Assembly: GCA_035638575.1 (NCBI GenBank)
Contig: DASQZT010000169.1
Span: 1-64,000 of the forward strand
Reading direction: 5' to 3'
DNA length: 64,000 nt
Origin: DASQZT01 sp035638575
GTDB taxonomy: Bacteria > Acidobacteriota > Terriglobia > Bryobacterales > Bryobacteraceae
Below, piece after piece: positions 45,927 to 55,600 of the stretch; the stretch's first letter is position 1; each line of letters begins with the position of its first letter. Position numbers and translations under genes: made by a program. The notes under the pieces are model-generated. The model ran no database searches and was not told the origin of the DNA. It saw nothing but the letters and a program-made list of their open reading frames with translations.

Positions 45927-46777
45927 GTGCAGCACCACATATTCTCGAGCCGCGCCGGCCCGAACGGGACCTGATCGAACGGATCGCCAGCGCGTTGCCG
46001 GAAGAGATCCGGGCGGACTACTTCCGCGAAATGTCGTACTGCCGGGTGCTCCCGGAAAGCGACGAGATGCTGCGCATCCTGCGCGCCATGCAGTTCCTTG
46101 CCTTGCTCATCCAGCAGGCGCCCGGCGAGGTGGCCCGGGAGCGGGAAAAGCTGACGCAACTGCTGGAGAAGAGCGTTAGCGCCATCCAGTCTGCGCACCA
46201 GGCCGGGGTGAACTATCAGAAGGAGCTGGAGGACCGGATCGCGGATCTGCCCGATGAAATCGGCAAGGGCATCGATCCCGAGGTCATCGCCGAGCGCATC
46301 AGCCAGGATCTGCGCAAGCGCTTCGCCGGCATCCCGGAGACCGTCCAGATGCTCTCGGGGGTCTCCAACCAGATGCAGCAGGTGGTGGCGGAGTTCCACA
46401 GGACCGCCGGCCAGCTCACCAGCTCGTACCATGGCGTGGCCGCGAACGCCCGGCACGAGCTCGACGAGATGCGCACCGGCATCCAGCAGGCGTCCGCCTC
46501 CGCCACCGCGGCGCAACAGAGACTCAGCAAGACCGTGGCCTCGACGTACCGGTGGGCCATGGCGGCGTTGTGCGGCGCCGCGCTGGTGGCCGGGCTCGCG
46601 CTGGGCATCACCTTTCACGAGTGGACCAATCCGCCCGCGCAGGTCCCGCAGCAGACCTCCGCTCAGGCTGCCGAGCAGGCCGAGCCCGCGCCGCCAGCCC
46701 GGCCCGGAGGAAAGAAGAAAGCGCAGCCGGCCACCGACCTCAATTCGCGCATGGGGCGCCAGTTCTCGGCCCGATAA
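45923..46777 (+). CDS. Membrane-anchored coiled-coil protein (StbC/TraM position)
   Basis: 284 residues from GTG at 45923, overlapping the ATPase stop; AAGGAG lies 11 nt upstream. Residues about 75-205 are long charged helices (EREKLTQLLEKSVSAIQSAH, QKELEDRIADLPDEIGKGID). One membrane helix follows (WAMAALCGAALVAGLALGIT), then an Ala/Pro/Lys-rich tail. No family motif is recognised. Position and topology match the third protein of the plasmid cassettes, a possible membrane anchor for the ParA-like partner. Confidence 0.7.
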   Translation: MSAAPHILEPRRPERDLIERIASALPEEIRADYFREMSYCRVLPESDEMLRILRAMQFLALLIQQAPGEVAREREKLTQLLEKSVSAIQSAHQAGVNYQKELEDRIADLPDEIGKGIDPEVIAERISQDLRKRFAGIPETVQMLSGVSNQMQQVVAEFHRTAGQLTSSYHGVAANARHELDEMRTGIQQASASATAAQQRLSKTVASTYRWAMAALCGAALVAGLALGITFHEWTNPPAQVPQQTSAQAAEQAEPAPPARPGGKKKAQPATDLNSRMGRQFSAR

Positions 46778-46834
46778 GCTGACGGGCTCTTCGATGGGCC
46801 GCCGCGCCGGGATATCCGGCTGGCGGAGGACCGC

Positions 46835-48442
46835 CTAAAAGCCGGATTGCGGAGTTGCATCGCAAGCCGGGCCGCCCGGCGGAAGAGCGAATAGGCGCAT
46901 CCCGGCCGGCTGGGATGCGCGCGCATATCCGAAGAACTCGAGTGGATCCCCGGACTCGCTTTGGGCCGGCATGGACCGGCCCAGGCCGATGACGGTTCCG
47001 CTTTCGTTCGCGATCAGAACGTCCCGCGCGTTCACCGGCAGCGTTCCCGAGACGCCCACAGCGCCGGCGTTGCCCTCCACCAACTCGGCCGTGGCAGCAG
47101 CGAAGCAGTTTCCAGCCGGCTTGCGAATTTCGGCGATCCCGCGCCCGATCCATCGGGCTCTGGGCTCGGCGAAGATGGCGAGACGGTTGCGCCGCAGGTA
47201 TTCCACCACGCGGTTGCGGACCGCGTCGTCGGGCATGACGGCGCCCATTCGCGCCTGGTCCGAGACTCCCAGCAGGAAGCCCGAGGCGATCGCGTCGGAC
47301 CGTTGGAAATACTGCGCCCATTCCCGCGAAACGCGCCACTGCCACGGCCACGTTCCGAAGCTCATGGCAAGTACGACGACGGAGACCACGGCGGTTGCGG
47401 CGCGGCCCGCGTTCAGCGCCAGCGCGAACAGCGCGCTCCAGAAGAGGAATGCGGGAAGAAGATAGCGGCCGGGGAGCACTTGGCTCCCGTGCATCGCGGC
47501 CAGCCAGTCGGGGGAATAACGGCCCACCGCCAGGCTGACAGCAGTCGCGGCGATGAAGCACGCCAGCAGCGTGAGCGAGCGCGCGGCGCTACTCGGAGAG
47601 CCGCGGCGGAGATGGCGCGCGGCGAAGCAGAACGCTGCCGCCAGGCCCACCGCTCCGGTGACGATTCCGAGCGGACCGGAGAACAGCGTGACGGGTCCGC
47701 CGAGCACCAGCGCGATGATTTTGAGCGCCTGCACCGGGTGCCGCAAAGCGCCGCCGATCCCCATGCCCATCGCCGGGCGTGTGTACCCGATGGAATAGAG
47801 CGACGCCAGAATTGCAGCGGTGGCCAGCAACGCGGCGAACGTTTTCGCGCGGGCACGCGAGATCCACGCCTCCACGGCAAAAGCGGGAAACAGAAGCAGA
47901 CCGGTGGCGAGGCAACCGGTGCAGAATACCGCGAGCAGGATGCCGGCCATACGATGGCGCGGAAAAACGATGAGTGCGGCGGTGGCCGAGGCATACCCCA
48001 GCGCGTGGTTCACCGATGCGGGGAACAGCACTTCCATTTGAAGCGACGACAGCAGCAGGTGTGCCGATGCGATCGCGCACAGTGCGGCCAGCCGGCGGGA
48101 AGCGGGAAAGAGAGAGCCCGCGGCGGCGGCCAGAACGGCCGGCATCGAGAGTTGCGCGGCGGCGCTGACCAGGACCAGGGGAAGATTGGAAAGACGGAAG
48201 AAACGGTCCGTAGCGAGCAGCACCAGCCGGAACACGAACGGGCGCTGGCCCCAGTAGGGCGTCCAGAGCCAGCTCCAGCCGGCGCCGCCTTCGCGAAACC
48301 GGCGGATCTCGTCGATCAACAGCCACTGGTCCCAAAACGGAACGTTGGTGAAGGATTGGTAGAGATACCAATACGTGTGCAGGACGAGAAGAGCGGTGAG
48401 TCCCGCTGCGGGGTATAGGAGCAGGTGCGGCTTCGCCCTCAC
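46835..48442 (-). CDS. Multi-pass membrane protein, glycosyltransferase-like (hypothetical)
   Basis: 535 residues from GTG at 48442. At least ten hydrophobic segments are seen (LLVLHTYWYLYQSF, LVLVSAAAQLSMPAVLAAAA, GGPVTLFSGPLGIVTGAVGL, YLLPAFLFWSALFALALNAG). The first periplasmic loop has VPFWDQWLLIDEIRRF, in the place of the acidic motif of GT-C enzymes. A soluble C-terminal domain of about 130 residues is present. It may transfer sugars from lipid carriers, but this rests on topology only. TACAGT is 7 nt before the start. Confidence 0.6.
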   Translation of the reverse strand: MRAKPHLLLYPAAGLTALLVLHTYWYLYQSFTNVPFWDQWLLIDEIRRFREGGAGWSWLWTPYWGQRPFVFRLVLLATDRFFRLSNLPLVLVSAAAQLSMPAVLAAAAGSLFPASRRLAALCAIASAHLLLSSLQMEVLFPASVNHALGYASATAALIVFPRHRMAGILLAVFCTGCLATGLLLFPAFAVEAWISRARAKTFAALLATAAILASLYSIGYTRPAMGMGIGGALRHPVQALKIIALVLGGPVTLFSGPLGIVTGAVGLAAAFCFAARHLRRGSPSSAARSLTLLACFIAATAVSLAVGRYSPDWLAAMHGSQVLPGRYLLPAFLFWSALFALALNAGRAATAVVSVVVLAMSFGTWPWQWRVSREWAQYFQRSDAIASGFLLGVSDQARMGAVMPDDAVRNRVVEYLRRNRLAIFAEPRARWIGRGIAEIRKPAGNCFAAATAELVEGNAGAVGVSGTLPVNARDVLIANESGTVIGLGRSMPAQSESGDPLEFFGYARASQPAGMRLFALPPGGPACDATPQSGF

Positions 48443-48449
48443 CAGAGAT

Positions 48450-48455
48450 ACTGTA
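48450..48455 (-). promoter_or_regulatory. -10-like TACAGT, 7 nt before start
   Basis: TACAGT, then ATCTCTG, then the GTG at 48442. There is no ribosome-binding site. Confidence 0.4.
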
Positions 48456-48529
48456 TCACTTCGCCGCTGCGGATGGCCGCGGGCGGGCGAACCTGTGACA
48501 GACCCTGTTAGATACCGGGCTCAGCCGTC

Positions 48530-48880
48530 TTACTCCCGTTCTGTCTCGCCGGTGAATCCGATCTTGCGGGCTTCCTGCCGGATGGCCGGGGAGAACTGCT
48601 TCCCGACCACGAGAGTCAGTATCTGGTTCCACGGAATTAATAGACTGAACTGCTCGACGGCGGTGGTGTCTTCCGTGAGCTTGCCCCTGCGAACTTCGAT
48701 CCACACTCCCCTGGTGTCTTCGGCATCGAGCACCGTGGCAAACAGGATATGGCTTTCGTCGACTCCACGAAATTCCGTCTGTGGACCTTCGTCCTGGCGA
48801 AGAAACATCTTCACGCCGTGCAGATTCGCCCAGGTTCGATTCACTACGACCGCTACACTTGCGCCTTTGTCAATCCGCAT
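48530..48880 (-). CDS. Small hypothetical protein
   Basis: 116 residues from ATG at 48880, chosen because GAGG lies 6 nt upstream; a GTG at 48898 would add six residues. Beta-rich with no signal peptide (GVKMFLRQDEGPQTEFRG, FATVLDAEDTRGVWIEVRRG, FSLLIPWNQILTLVVGKQF). The last block resembles the hydrophobic strand of small regulatory folds. Family not recognised. It lies 100 nt downstream of an RRM gene on the same strand. Confidence 0.55.
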   Translation of the reverse strand: MRIDKGASVAVVVNRTWANLHGVKMFLRQDEGPQTEFRGVDESHILFATVLDAEDTRGVWIEVRRGKLTEDTTAVEQFSLLIPWNQILTLVVGKQFSPAIRQEARKIGFTGETERE

Positions 48881-48980
48881 CTGTGACCTCGACGGCACCT
48901 TGGGCGGCGTGAACGGGCCAAGGTTGCCAGGAGCAAGCCCCGATCCGGGTTTCCCGGGATCGGGGCGCTTGCCGGAACTA

Positions 48981-49277
48981 CTACCAGCGTTTGCGTCCGA
49001 AGCCGCCGCCGTTGCCGCCGCCCGAACGTTCCGTCTTGGGACGGGCTTCGTTGATGTTCAGCGTTCTGCCGTCGAGGTCGCTGCCGTTGAGCGCGGCAAT
49101 CGCTTTCTCGCCTTCGCCATCGTTGCTCATTTCGACGAACCCGAATCCCCTGGGTTGTCCGGTGTCGCGATCCGTAACGATGTTGACACGATTGACAGTG
49201 CCGTGGGTTTCGAACAACGCACGGACAGACTCTTCCGAAGCCCCAAAACTGAGGTTTCCAACGTAAATATTCTTCAT
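48981..49277 (-). CDS. Short RRM-type RNA-binding protein
   Basis: 98 residues. A single RRM with RNP2 IYVGNL and RNP1 RGFGFVEM, followed by a Gly-rich tail (RSGGGNGGGFGRKRW), as in bacterial cold-inducible Rbp proteins. It binds single-stranded RNA, probably as a chaperone. AAAGGAAAA precedes the ATG. A second RRM gene lies 0.85 kb away. Confidence 0.94.
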   Translation of the reverse strand: MKNIYVGNLSFGASEESVRALFETHGTVNRVNIVTDRDTGQPRGFGFVEMSNDGEGEKAIAALNGSDLDGRTLNINEARPKTERSGGGNGGGFGRKRW

Positions 49278-49500
49278 TGCTTAAGTTTTCCTTTACCGAT
49301 TTGAAGGCGGCTAATTTGGAAGGTGGACGAAGGTAGCAAAAGACGCTAAAGAAGTCAGCCTTGAATTGGCAGGAACATCAAATCTTCTACCAGTGTAACA
49401 CGGTTGGCATCGTGGTACAATAAAATAGTTCAACACCACATGCCGTTCCAGCACGGATTGTAGCGTCCCGCGGCGCCGCGACAGAAATGGAGTGCGTTAA

Positions 49501-49809
49501 ATGCTGCAAGAAAGTACGAAAACGCTCTTAATCAAGACGGTCCAGTCGCTGGAAACGGCTGGTGAAGCTGGTTGGGACGATCAGATCGAGTTGGGCAACG
49601 AGTGCCTCTACGAGATGCATCAGATGACCCGGCCGTCGTTCCGGGCGTATCGCATGGACAGCTCAGATTCGAAGTGGCCGACTCACTTGCCGGATTCCGC
49701 GAAGTTGATCCGGGCCATGCCTCACGTCAAGTTGATGGTAAGTGCTATCCGGCGCCGCGATCGGGCGACGGCGCTGGTAAGCGGCAAGGCCGCTATCGCC
49801 GCACTGTGA
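49501..49809 (+). CDS. Small hypothetical protein
   Basis: 102 residues, GGAG 9 nt upstream of the ATG. Mostly helical with no membrane segment (LLIKTVQSLETAGEAGWDDQ, RPSFRAYRMDSSDSKWPTHL, LIRAMPHVKLMVSAIRRRDR). No family recognised. It stands alone between the two RRM genes and is convergent with the next unit. Confidence 0.5.
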   Translation: MLQESTKTLLIKTVQSLETAGEAGWDDQIELGNECLYEMHQMTRPSFRAYRMDSSDSKWPTHLPDSAKLIRAMPHVKLMVSAIRRRDRATALVSGKAAIAAL

Positions 49810-49821
49810 GATCAGGGCGAT

Positions 49822-50118
49822 TCAACCGATCCACTTCTTCAAGCCGATACTGCCCTCAATGTCCCGGTGGAAGAATTGGAACCTGCGCCCATCTTCCATC
49901 TGAAGCGTCATGATTTTCCGGAAGTGAGTAGCCACGAAGTACGGGTCATGTACTGACCACACCTGGCCGGAGATGTGCTTGAAATGGGCCATGGGCGGAA
50001 TATCCTGTCCCGCTTCCGGCTCGTCCGCGGTGATGCTGACATCGTATTTGGCCGCCACGTCGTCGCCGTCCGGAGACGTAATCACGCCGGTGCCCTGCAA
50101 ATGCTCCAGGACCTTCAT
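49822..50118 (-). CDS. Small hypothetical protein downstream of the second RRM gene
   Basis: 98 residues from ATG at 50118, 4 nt after the RRM stop, so probably co-translated. Beta-rich (GVITSPDGDDVAAKYDVSIT, PMAHFKHISGQVWSVHDPYF, MTLQMEDGRRFQFFHRDIEG). The sequence suggests a small barrel that may bind a partner or nucleic acid. No family recognised. Confidence 0.6.
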   Translation of the reverse strand: MKVLEHLQGTGVITSPDGDDVAAKYDVSITADEPEAGQDIPPMAHFKHISGQVWSVHDPYFVATHFRKIMTLQMEDGRRFQFFHRDIEGSIGLKKWIG

Positions 50119-50122
50119 GAGC

Positions 50123-50401
50123 TTAACTGCCTCGCTTGGCACGATTGCGGCGATGCAGTTGCAGGCGGGCGGGGTTCACCTTCAGCGCCTTGCCGTTGAG
50201 GTCCGAGCCGTTGAGGGCGGCAACCGCCTTGTCGGCTTCGGCATCGTTGGTCATCTGAATGAATCCAAATCCTCTGGATAGGCCCGTCCAGCGATCCGTC
50301 ATCATCTTGAACCTCTGAACAGGCCCATGCTTTTCAAACATGGACCGAACGTCCTGTTCGGTAACGCCAGGACCGAGATTTCCAACTAGAACGTTATTCA
50401 C
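50123..50401 (-). CDS. Short RRM-type RNA-binding protein
   Basis: 92 residues from GTG at 50401 with AAGGAGC upstream. A single RRM with RNP2 VLVGNL and RNP1 RGFGFIQM and the usual DRWTGLSRG loop. It ends with a short basic tail (LQLHRRNRAKRGS) rather than the Gly-rich tail of the other RRM protein, so the two may differ in targets. A 98-residue unknown protein follows 4 nt downstream. Confidence 0.92.
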   Translation of the reverse strand: MNNVLVGNLGPGVTEQDVRSMFEKHGPVQRFKMMTDRWTGLSRGFGFIQMTNDAEADKAVAALNGSDLNGKALKVNPARLQLHRRNRAKRGS

Positions 50402-50444
50402 AATAGCTCCTTCGTTTTTCTGACCGGCCCGGAGGGCACGCGCG

Positions 50445-50657
50445 TCAGCAAGCGGTTTGGCGCGAATGTTCCAGCCATTCCACGGGGTGGGACCGGACCT
50501 GTGAGTCGCCTTCCCGGATATCCGCCCACTTCGGGTCGTCATCCTTGAGATTGAGGAAGGTTCCGATGGTGCCTTGATACGTGCCCCTGGCGAGGAAGAC
50601 CGAATCGCCTTTCTGGAATGCCGGCGCTGATAGAAGTTGGGTGTGAGAGTCGAGCAT
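50445..50657 (-). CDS. KOW-like small protein
   Basis: 70 residues from ATG at 50657. The core KGDSVFLARGTYQGTIGTFL has the Gly pattern of a KOW/SH3-like strand pair, followed by DDDPKWADIREGDSQVRSHP. Such folds bind RNA or ribosomal partners. AAAGGACGG lies upstream. An extended -10 (TGCTATAAT) at 50763-50755 is the likely promoter, divergent from the PadR gene. It lies 43 nt upstream of the RRM gene. Confidence 0.7.
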   Translation of the reverse strand: MLDSHTQLLSAPAFQKGDSVFLARGTYQGTIGTFLNLKDDDPKWADIREGDSQVRSHPVEWLEHSRQTAC

Positions 50658-50754
50658 GTCATTCCGTCCTTTCTGGCAAGAGACATCAGGGACGGACGGC
50701 TTGGCGCACCGGAACGGCTTTACCGCGCGGCTCTTGGTGGGAGATGCCAACTTC

Positions 50755-50763
50755 ATTATAGCA
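50755..50763 (-). promoter_or_regulatory. Extended -10 promoter of the KOW-like gene
   Basis: TGCTATAAT on the minus strand is a perfect -10 with the TGN extension. The -35 is poor, as usual for extended -10 promoters. Confidence 0.55.
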
Positions 50764-50790
50764 GATTGGAGCGGGACTGCTTCGATCGAT

Positions 50791-50819
50791 TTGACATCGA
50801 GGCCCGCCGCCCCTATACT
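50791..50819 (+). promoter_or_regulatory. Near-consensus sigma70 promoter of the PadR-efflux unit
   Basis: TTGACA (50791-50796), exactly 17 nt, then TATACT (50814-50819). This is the strongest promoter in the window. The start of transcription would be about 50826, leaving a leader of only about 12 nt. Confidence 0.75.
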
Positions 50820-50837
50820 GTCAATGCACGAAATCGA

Positions 50838-51173
50838 ATGTCGAAAACGAATATCGATCAGGATTTCGCGGCGGACCGCGATCTGTACTCCGGCCTGATT
50901 CGTCTTCACGTGCTGCACCACGCCGCGGAAGAGCCCATTTTCGGTCTTGGAATGATCGAGGAGCTGGCGCGCCACGGCTATCGCATCAGCCCCGGCAGTC
51001 TGTATCCGTTGCTGCACGGCCTGGAAAAGAAGGGGTATCTGCGCTCTTCCGAACTGCGAAACGGCAAGTCCCTCCGCAAGGTGTACCGCGCCACGCGCCT
51101 CGGCCGGAAAGCATTGGCGTCCGCCAAAAACAAAGTGCGCGAGCTGTTTCGCGAGCTCATGGAAGGTGAATAG
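50838..51173 (+). CDS. PadR family transcriptional regulator
   Basis: 111 residues. The winged helix opens LYSGLIRLHVLHHAAEEPIF and shows the PadR signature GYRISPGSLYPLLHGLEKKG with the wing (LRKVYRATRLGRKALASAKN). It probably represses the efflux operon that starts within its last codons and responds to a lipophilic ligand. No ribosome-binding site is visible before the ATG. The promoter at 50791 controls it, and an operator would be expected there. Confidence 0.92.
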   Translation: MSKTNIDQDFAADRDLYSGLIRLHVLHHAAEEPIFGLGMIEELARHGYRISPGSLYPLLHGLEKKGYLRSSELRNGKSLRKVYRATRLGRKALASAKNKVRELFRELMEGE

Positions 51174-52587
51174 TGGAGTGCTGAAAAATCGAGGATTGCC
51201 AAATCGATGGAGGGCCATCGCGGCGGGAATGATCCTGGCGGCCACCCACCCCCTGGGAGCCTGGCAGGCCGCCGGCCCCTCTGCCCTGACCCTCGCCCAG
51301 GCGGTGGAGAGCGCTCTGAAGAACTACCCGTCGATTCGAGTCTCCGCGGAGCAGATCAACGCGGCGGCGGCCGGAATTCAGCTTGCGCGCACCGCCTATC
51401 TGCCGCGCATCGACGCCCTGGCGCAAGCCAATCGCGCCACCCGCAACAACGTCTTCGGAATGCTGCTTCCGCAGAGCGTCATTCCGTCGATGTCCGGTCC
51501 GGTTCTGGGCACGAACAATCTGGGAACGGCGTGGGGAAGCGCAATTGGGACGCTGGTCACCTGGGAGCCGTTCGATTTCGGCCTCCGCGGCGCCAATGTC
51601 GCAGCCGCCACCGCCCGGCGCGCGCAGTTCGAGGCGGCCTTGAAGCGGACCGAGTTCGAGGTCGCGGTGGCGGCAGCGGATGCCTACCTGACGCTGGCCG
51701 TGGCCCAGGAGACGGTGCGCGCCGCGCGTGCCGGGGTGGACCGGGCGGAGGTCGTGGCGCGGACGATCGGCGCGCTGGTGAACGCTGAATTGCGGCCCGG
51801 CGCGGACGCTTCCCGTGCCCAGGCCGAGCTCGCCGCCGCGCGGACGCAACTGATACAGGCGCAGCAGGCCACTGAGGTGGCGCGCGCTACCGTCGCGCAG
51901 TTCGCCGGCGTCGATCCCGCCCAGGTTGTCGTCTCCGCGCCCGGCCTGCTTCAGTTGCCGCCCGAACAGTTGGTCCAGCCTCTGAATGTCGGCGCGACCC
52001 CCGCCGCCATCGAACAGAACGCCGCGGTGGAGCAGGCGCAGGCGCAGTTGCGCGCGATGGAACGATCTTACTTCCCGCGCTTCTACCTGCAGGGCTCCGC
52101 TTACGCGCGCGGGACCAGCGCCGAGACCAACGGAGCATTCCTAGGCGGCTTGAATGGCCTCGCACCCAGCTTTCAGAACTATGCCCTCGGCTTCACCGTG
52201 ACCTTTCCGGTTTTCGACCTGCCGGCGCTGCGGGCGCGGGAAACCGCGCAAGCCGCGGCGATCCGCCTCGAAAGGGCGCGCGCCGATCAGATTGCCACGG
52301 ACCTGCGCGCGCAGTGGAACCGGGCGGTAGCCGGCCTTCAGGGCGCCAGGCGCATCGCCGCCAACACTCCGATACAGGTTTCGGCTGCGCGCGAGGCGGC
52401 CGGGCAGGCGGCGGCGCGCTATCAGTCCGGTCTCGGAAACATCGATGAGGTGGCGGAAGCGCAACGGCTCCTCACTCAGGCCGAGATCGACGACGTCCTG
52501 GCACGCCTCGGCGTATGGCGCGGGCTCCTGGGAATTGCGGCCGCCGCGGGAGACCTCCAGCCTTTTATCTCGGAGGCCGGCAGATGA
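51166..52587 (+). CDS. TolC-like outer-membrane efflux protein
   Basis: 473 residues. GTG at 51166 overlaps the PadR stop; GTG at 51178 is possible. A signal segment (WRAIAAGMILAATHPLGA) precedes two outer-membrane efflux repeats: LTLAQAVESALKNYPSI, LARTAYLPRIDALAQANRA, then PAAIEQNAAVEQAQAQLRAM and YFPRFYLQGSAYARG. Helical repeats rich in Ala form the periplasmic tunnel. It forms the outer-membrane duct of the tripartite pump with the next two genes. Confidence 0.92.
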   Translation: MNSGVLKNRGLPNRWRAIAAGMILAATHPLGAWQAAGPSALTLAQAVESALKNYPSIRVSAEQINAAAAGIQLARTAYLPRIDALAQANRATRNNVFGMLLPQSVIPSMSGPVLGTNNLGTAWGSAIGTLVTWEPFDFGLRGANVAAATARRAQFEAALKRTEFEVAVAAADAYLTLAVAQETVRAARAGVDRAEVVARTIGALVNAELRPGADASRAQAELAAARTQLIQAQQATEVARATVAQFAGVDPAQVVVSAPGLLQLPPEQLVQPLNVGATPAAIEQNAAVEQAQAQLRAMERSYFPRFYLQGSAYARGTSAETNGAFLGGLNGLAPSFQNYALGFTVTFPVFDLPALRARETAQAAAIRLERARADQIATDLRAQWNRAVAGLQGARRIAANTPIQVSAAREAAGQAAARYQSGLGNIDEVAEAQRLLTQAEIDDVLARLGVWRGLLGIAAAAGDLQPFISEAGR

Positions 52588-52632
52588 GTGCCGGCAGTGC
52601 TGTTTTTGGACCGCGCCTGACGGGAGTCTGAA

Positions 52633-55600
52633 ATGCGCCTTGTATTAGCAGCCCTTTCCCGGCCCTTGACCGTCGTTGTAGCCCTCGTCGCCATCGCCCT
52701 CTGCGCCGTGCTTGCGGTGGAACGAATGCCGGCCGACATCTTCCCCCAGGTTGGCGACCCCGCGATCTATGTGGCGCAACCTTACAGCGGAATGGACCCG
52801 GCCCAGATGGAAGGCTACCTGACTTACTACTATGAGTATCACTTCCTATACATCACCGGTATCGACCACGTGGAGAGTAAGAGCATCCAGGGCGCCGCGT
52901 TGATGAAGCTCGTGTTTCATGAAGGCACTAACATGAGCCAGGCGATGTCGGAGACGGTAGGATACGTGAATCGGGCGCGCGCCTTCATGCCGCCCGGAAC
53001 GGTCCCGCCGTTCATCACTCGTTTCGACGCCGGCAGCGTGGCGGTCGGTCTCCTGATCTTCAGCAGCGCCTCCCGAACTCAGGGCGAAATGCAGGACTTC
53101 GCGCTCAACCGCGTGCGCCCTTTGTTCGCGACCCTTCCCGGCGTTTCGGCGCCGCCGCCTTTTGGCGGAAATCAGCGCACCATCGTGGTCACGCTCGATC
53201 CCGGCAAGCTCCGCCAGTACCGGATCTCGCCGGACGAGGCCATCGCCGCCGTGAGCCAGGCCAGCCTCGTCATGCCCTCGGGCAACATGTGGACCGGCAA
53301 GTTCGAGCGGGTCGCCAGAACCAACGCCGCGCTCGGCGGAAATCTCGCGGAGCTTCTCAGCGCGCCCATCCGCCCCGGCTCCGGAACCACGGTTTACCTG
53401 CGGGATATCGGAACCATCGAGAATGCCACCGATATCATCACCGCATATGCGCACGTGAACGGGCGCCGGACGGTATACATTCCGGTCACCAAGCGCGCGG
53501 ATGCATCCACGCTGGCGGTAATCCAGGCGGTGAAGGCGGCCCTCCCCGATTTCAAGAAAGTACTCCCCGAGGATGTAGACGTCCGGCTGGAGTTCGATCA
53601 GTCGCCTTTCGTGACTAACTCCATTCGCGGCCTGATCGCCGAGGGACTGCTGGGCGCCGCTCTGACCGGCCTGATGGTATTGCTCTTCCTGCGCGACTGG
53701 CGCAGCGCCCTCATCGTGGTCCTGAATATCCCCTTCGCGCTTCTGGCCGCGGTAATCCTTCTGTGGCTCACCGGACAGACCATTAACATCATGACGCTCG
53801 GCGGGCTGGCCCTCGCGGTAGGGGTATTGGTGGACGAGGCCACGGTGGAGATCGAGAACATTCACACCCGCATGCTGCCTGGCGTCTCGCGGGCCCGCGC
53901 CGTATTGGAGGCGTGCAGCCGGACGGCCGTCGCCCGTTTGCTCTCGATGTTCTGCGTGTTGGCCGTCTTTGTCCCTTCGTTCTTCATGGTGGGAGTCGGC
54001 CGCCAGTTGTTCGTTCCGCTGTCGCTGGCCGTTGCGTTTTCAATGATCGCGTCGTATCTGCTCTCCAGCAGCCTGGTCCCCGTGTTCTCGACCTGGCTCA
54101 TGAAAGAGGGCCACCGCGGCGAGGAGCGCGAAGGGCTCTTCGGCCGCCTGCGCTCCTTCTACGAGCGCTATCTCGGTCTGGTGCTCCGTTTCCGCTGGCC
54201 TTTGGTTGTGGCCTACCTGGCCGCCGCCTTCGGCTTGGTGTATTTCCTCCTGCCGCGCATGGGCACGGAAATCTTTCCCGATGCCAACGCGCCCCTGATG
54301 CGCATCCGGCTTCGCGCGCCCACGGGGACGCGGCTCGAGGAGACCGAGCGGATCGTCCTTCGCGCGCTGGATGTGATTCAGCGGGAAGCCGGGGCCGGTA
54401 ACATCGAGATTACGAGCGACTATGTGGGGGTCATTCCCTCCAGTTACCCCGTGGACCTCATCCACCTCTTTACCAGCGGGCCGCAGGAAGCCGTGATTCA
54501 AATCGCCTTCAAGCCCGGCGCCCCGCATGGGGAACCTTTGCGGGAGAAGTTACGCGACAGCCTGGCTCGCGAGCTGCCGGGATCGCACATCTCGTTCGAA
54601 GCCGGTGACATCGTAAGCCAGGTCATGAGTTTCGGATCGCCCACGCCGATCGAAGTTGCCGTTCAGGGAGTCAGCCTCCAGGACGATTACGGCTACGCGC
54701 AGAAGGTTCAAGCTCAACTGGCCTCCCTGGCGTTTCTGCGCGATCTCCAGTTTGCGCAGGAGATGAACTACCCGACTCTCGACATCACTATCGATCGCGA
54801 GCGCGCCGGACAGCTCGGTCTCACCATGTCCGACGTGGTGCGCTCGGTGGTGCCGGCCACCTCGTCATCGCGGTTCACGCAACCGAATTACTGGCGCGAC
54901 CCGGCCTCGGGGAATGCGTTCCAGATTCAGGTTCAGTTGCCGCAGAACCGGATCCAGAGCGAGGAGGATGTGGGCGAGCTTCCCGTCATGAGAGGAGCCG
55001 GGAGCAACGTCGAGCTGCGCGATTTCGCCGTCTTGAAGCCGGGGACCATACCGGGCCTGATCGAACGCTACAACGGCCAGCACGTGGTGAGCCTGACCGC
55101 CAATATTCACGGGTTGACGCTGGGACAGGCGGCCCTCAAACTGAACCAGGCCCTGGCCGGCGCCGGAACGCCGCCACGGGGAGTGAGTGTGAAGCTGCGG
55201 GGCGAGATCCCGCCCTTGGAACAGACACTCTCCGGGCTGCGCATCGGTTTGCTGCTGGCGGTCCTGGTCATCTTTCTTCTGCTGGCCGCGAACTTTCAGT
55301 CCATACGGCTGGCGCTGGCGATCGTCCTGACCGTGCCCGCGGTGCTCTGCGGAGTTCTTTTGATGCTGTGGTACACCGGCACGACCCTCAATGTGCAGTC
55401 GTTCATGGGGGCGATCATGGCGATAGGGATTGCCGTGGCGAATTCGATCCTGCTGGTCACGTTCGCGGAACGGGCGCGTCACGAGGGCCGGCCGTACCTC
55501 GAAGCCGCGCAGGAAGGAGCGGCCGGCCGCCTCCGGGCGGTGCTGATGACCGCGGCCGCCATGATCTTCGGAATGGTTCCCATGGCGATCGGCTTGGGAG

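Noticed and set aside
53821..53875. Glu in place of the second Asp in the RND proton-relay motif (VDEATVEIEN) as a loss of function
   Set aside because: The first Asp is retained and I recall the same variant in other RND clades; the protein is otherwise full length.
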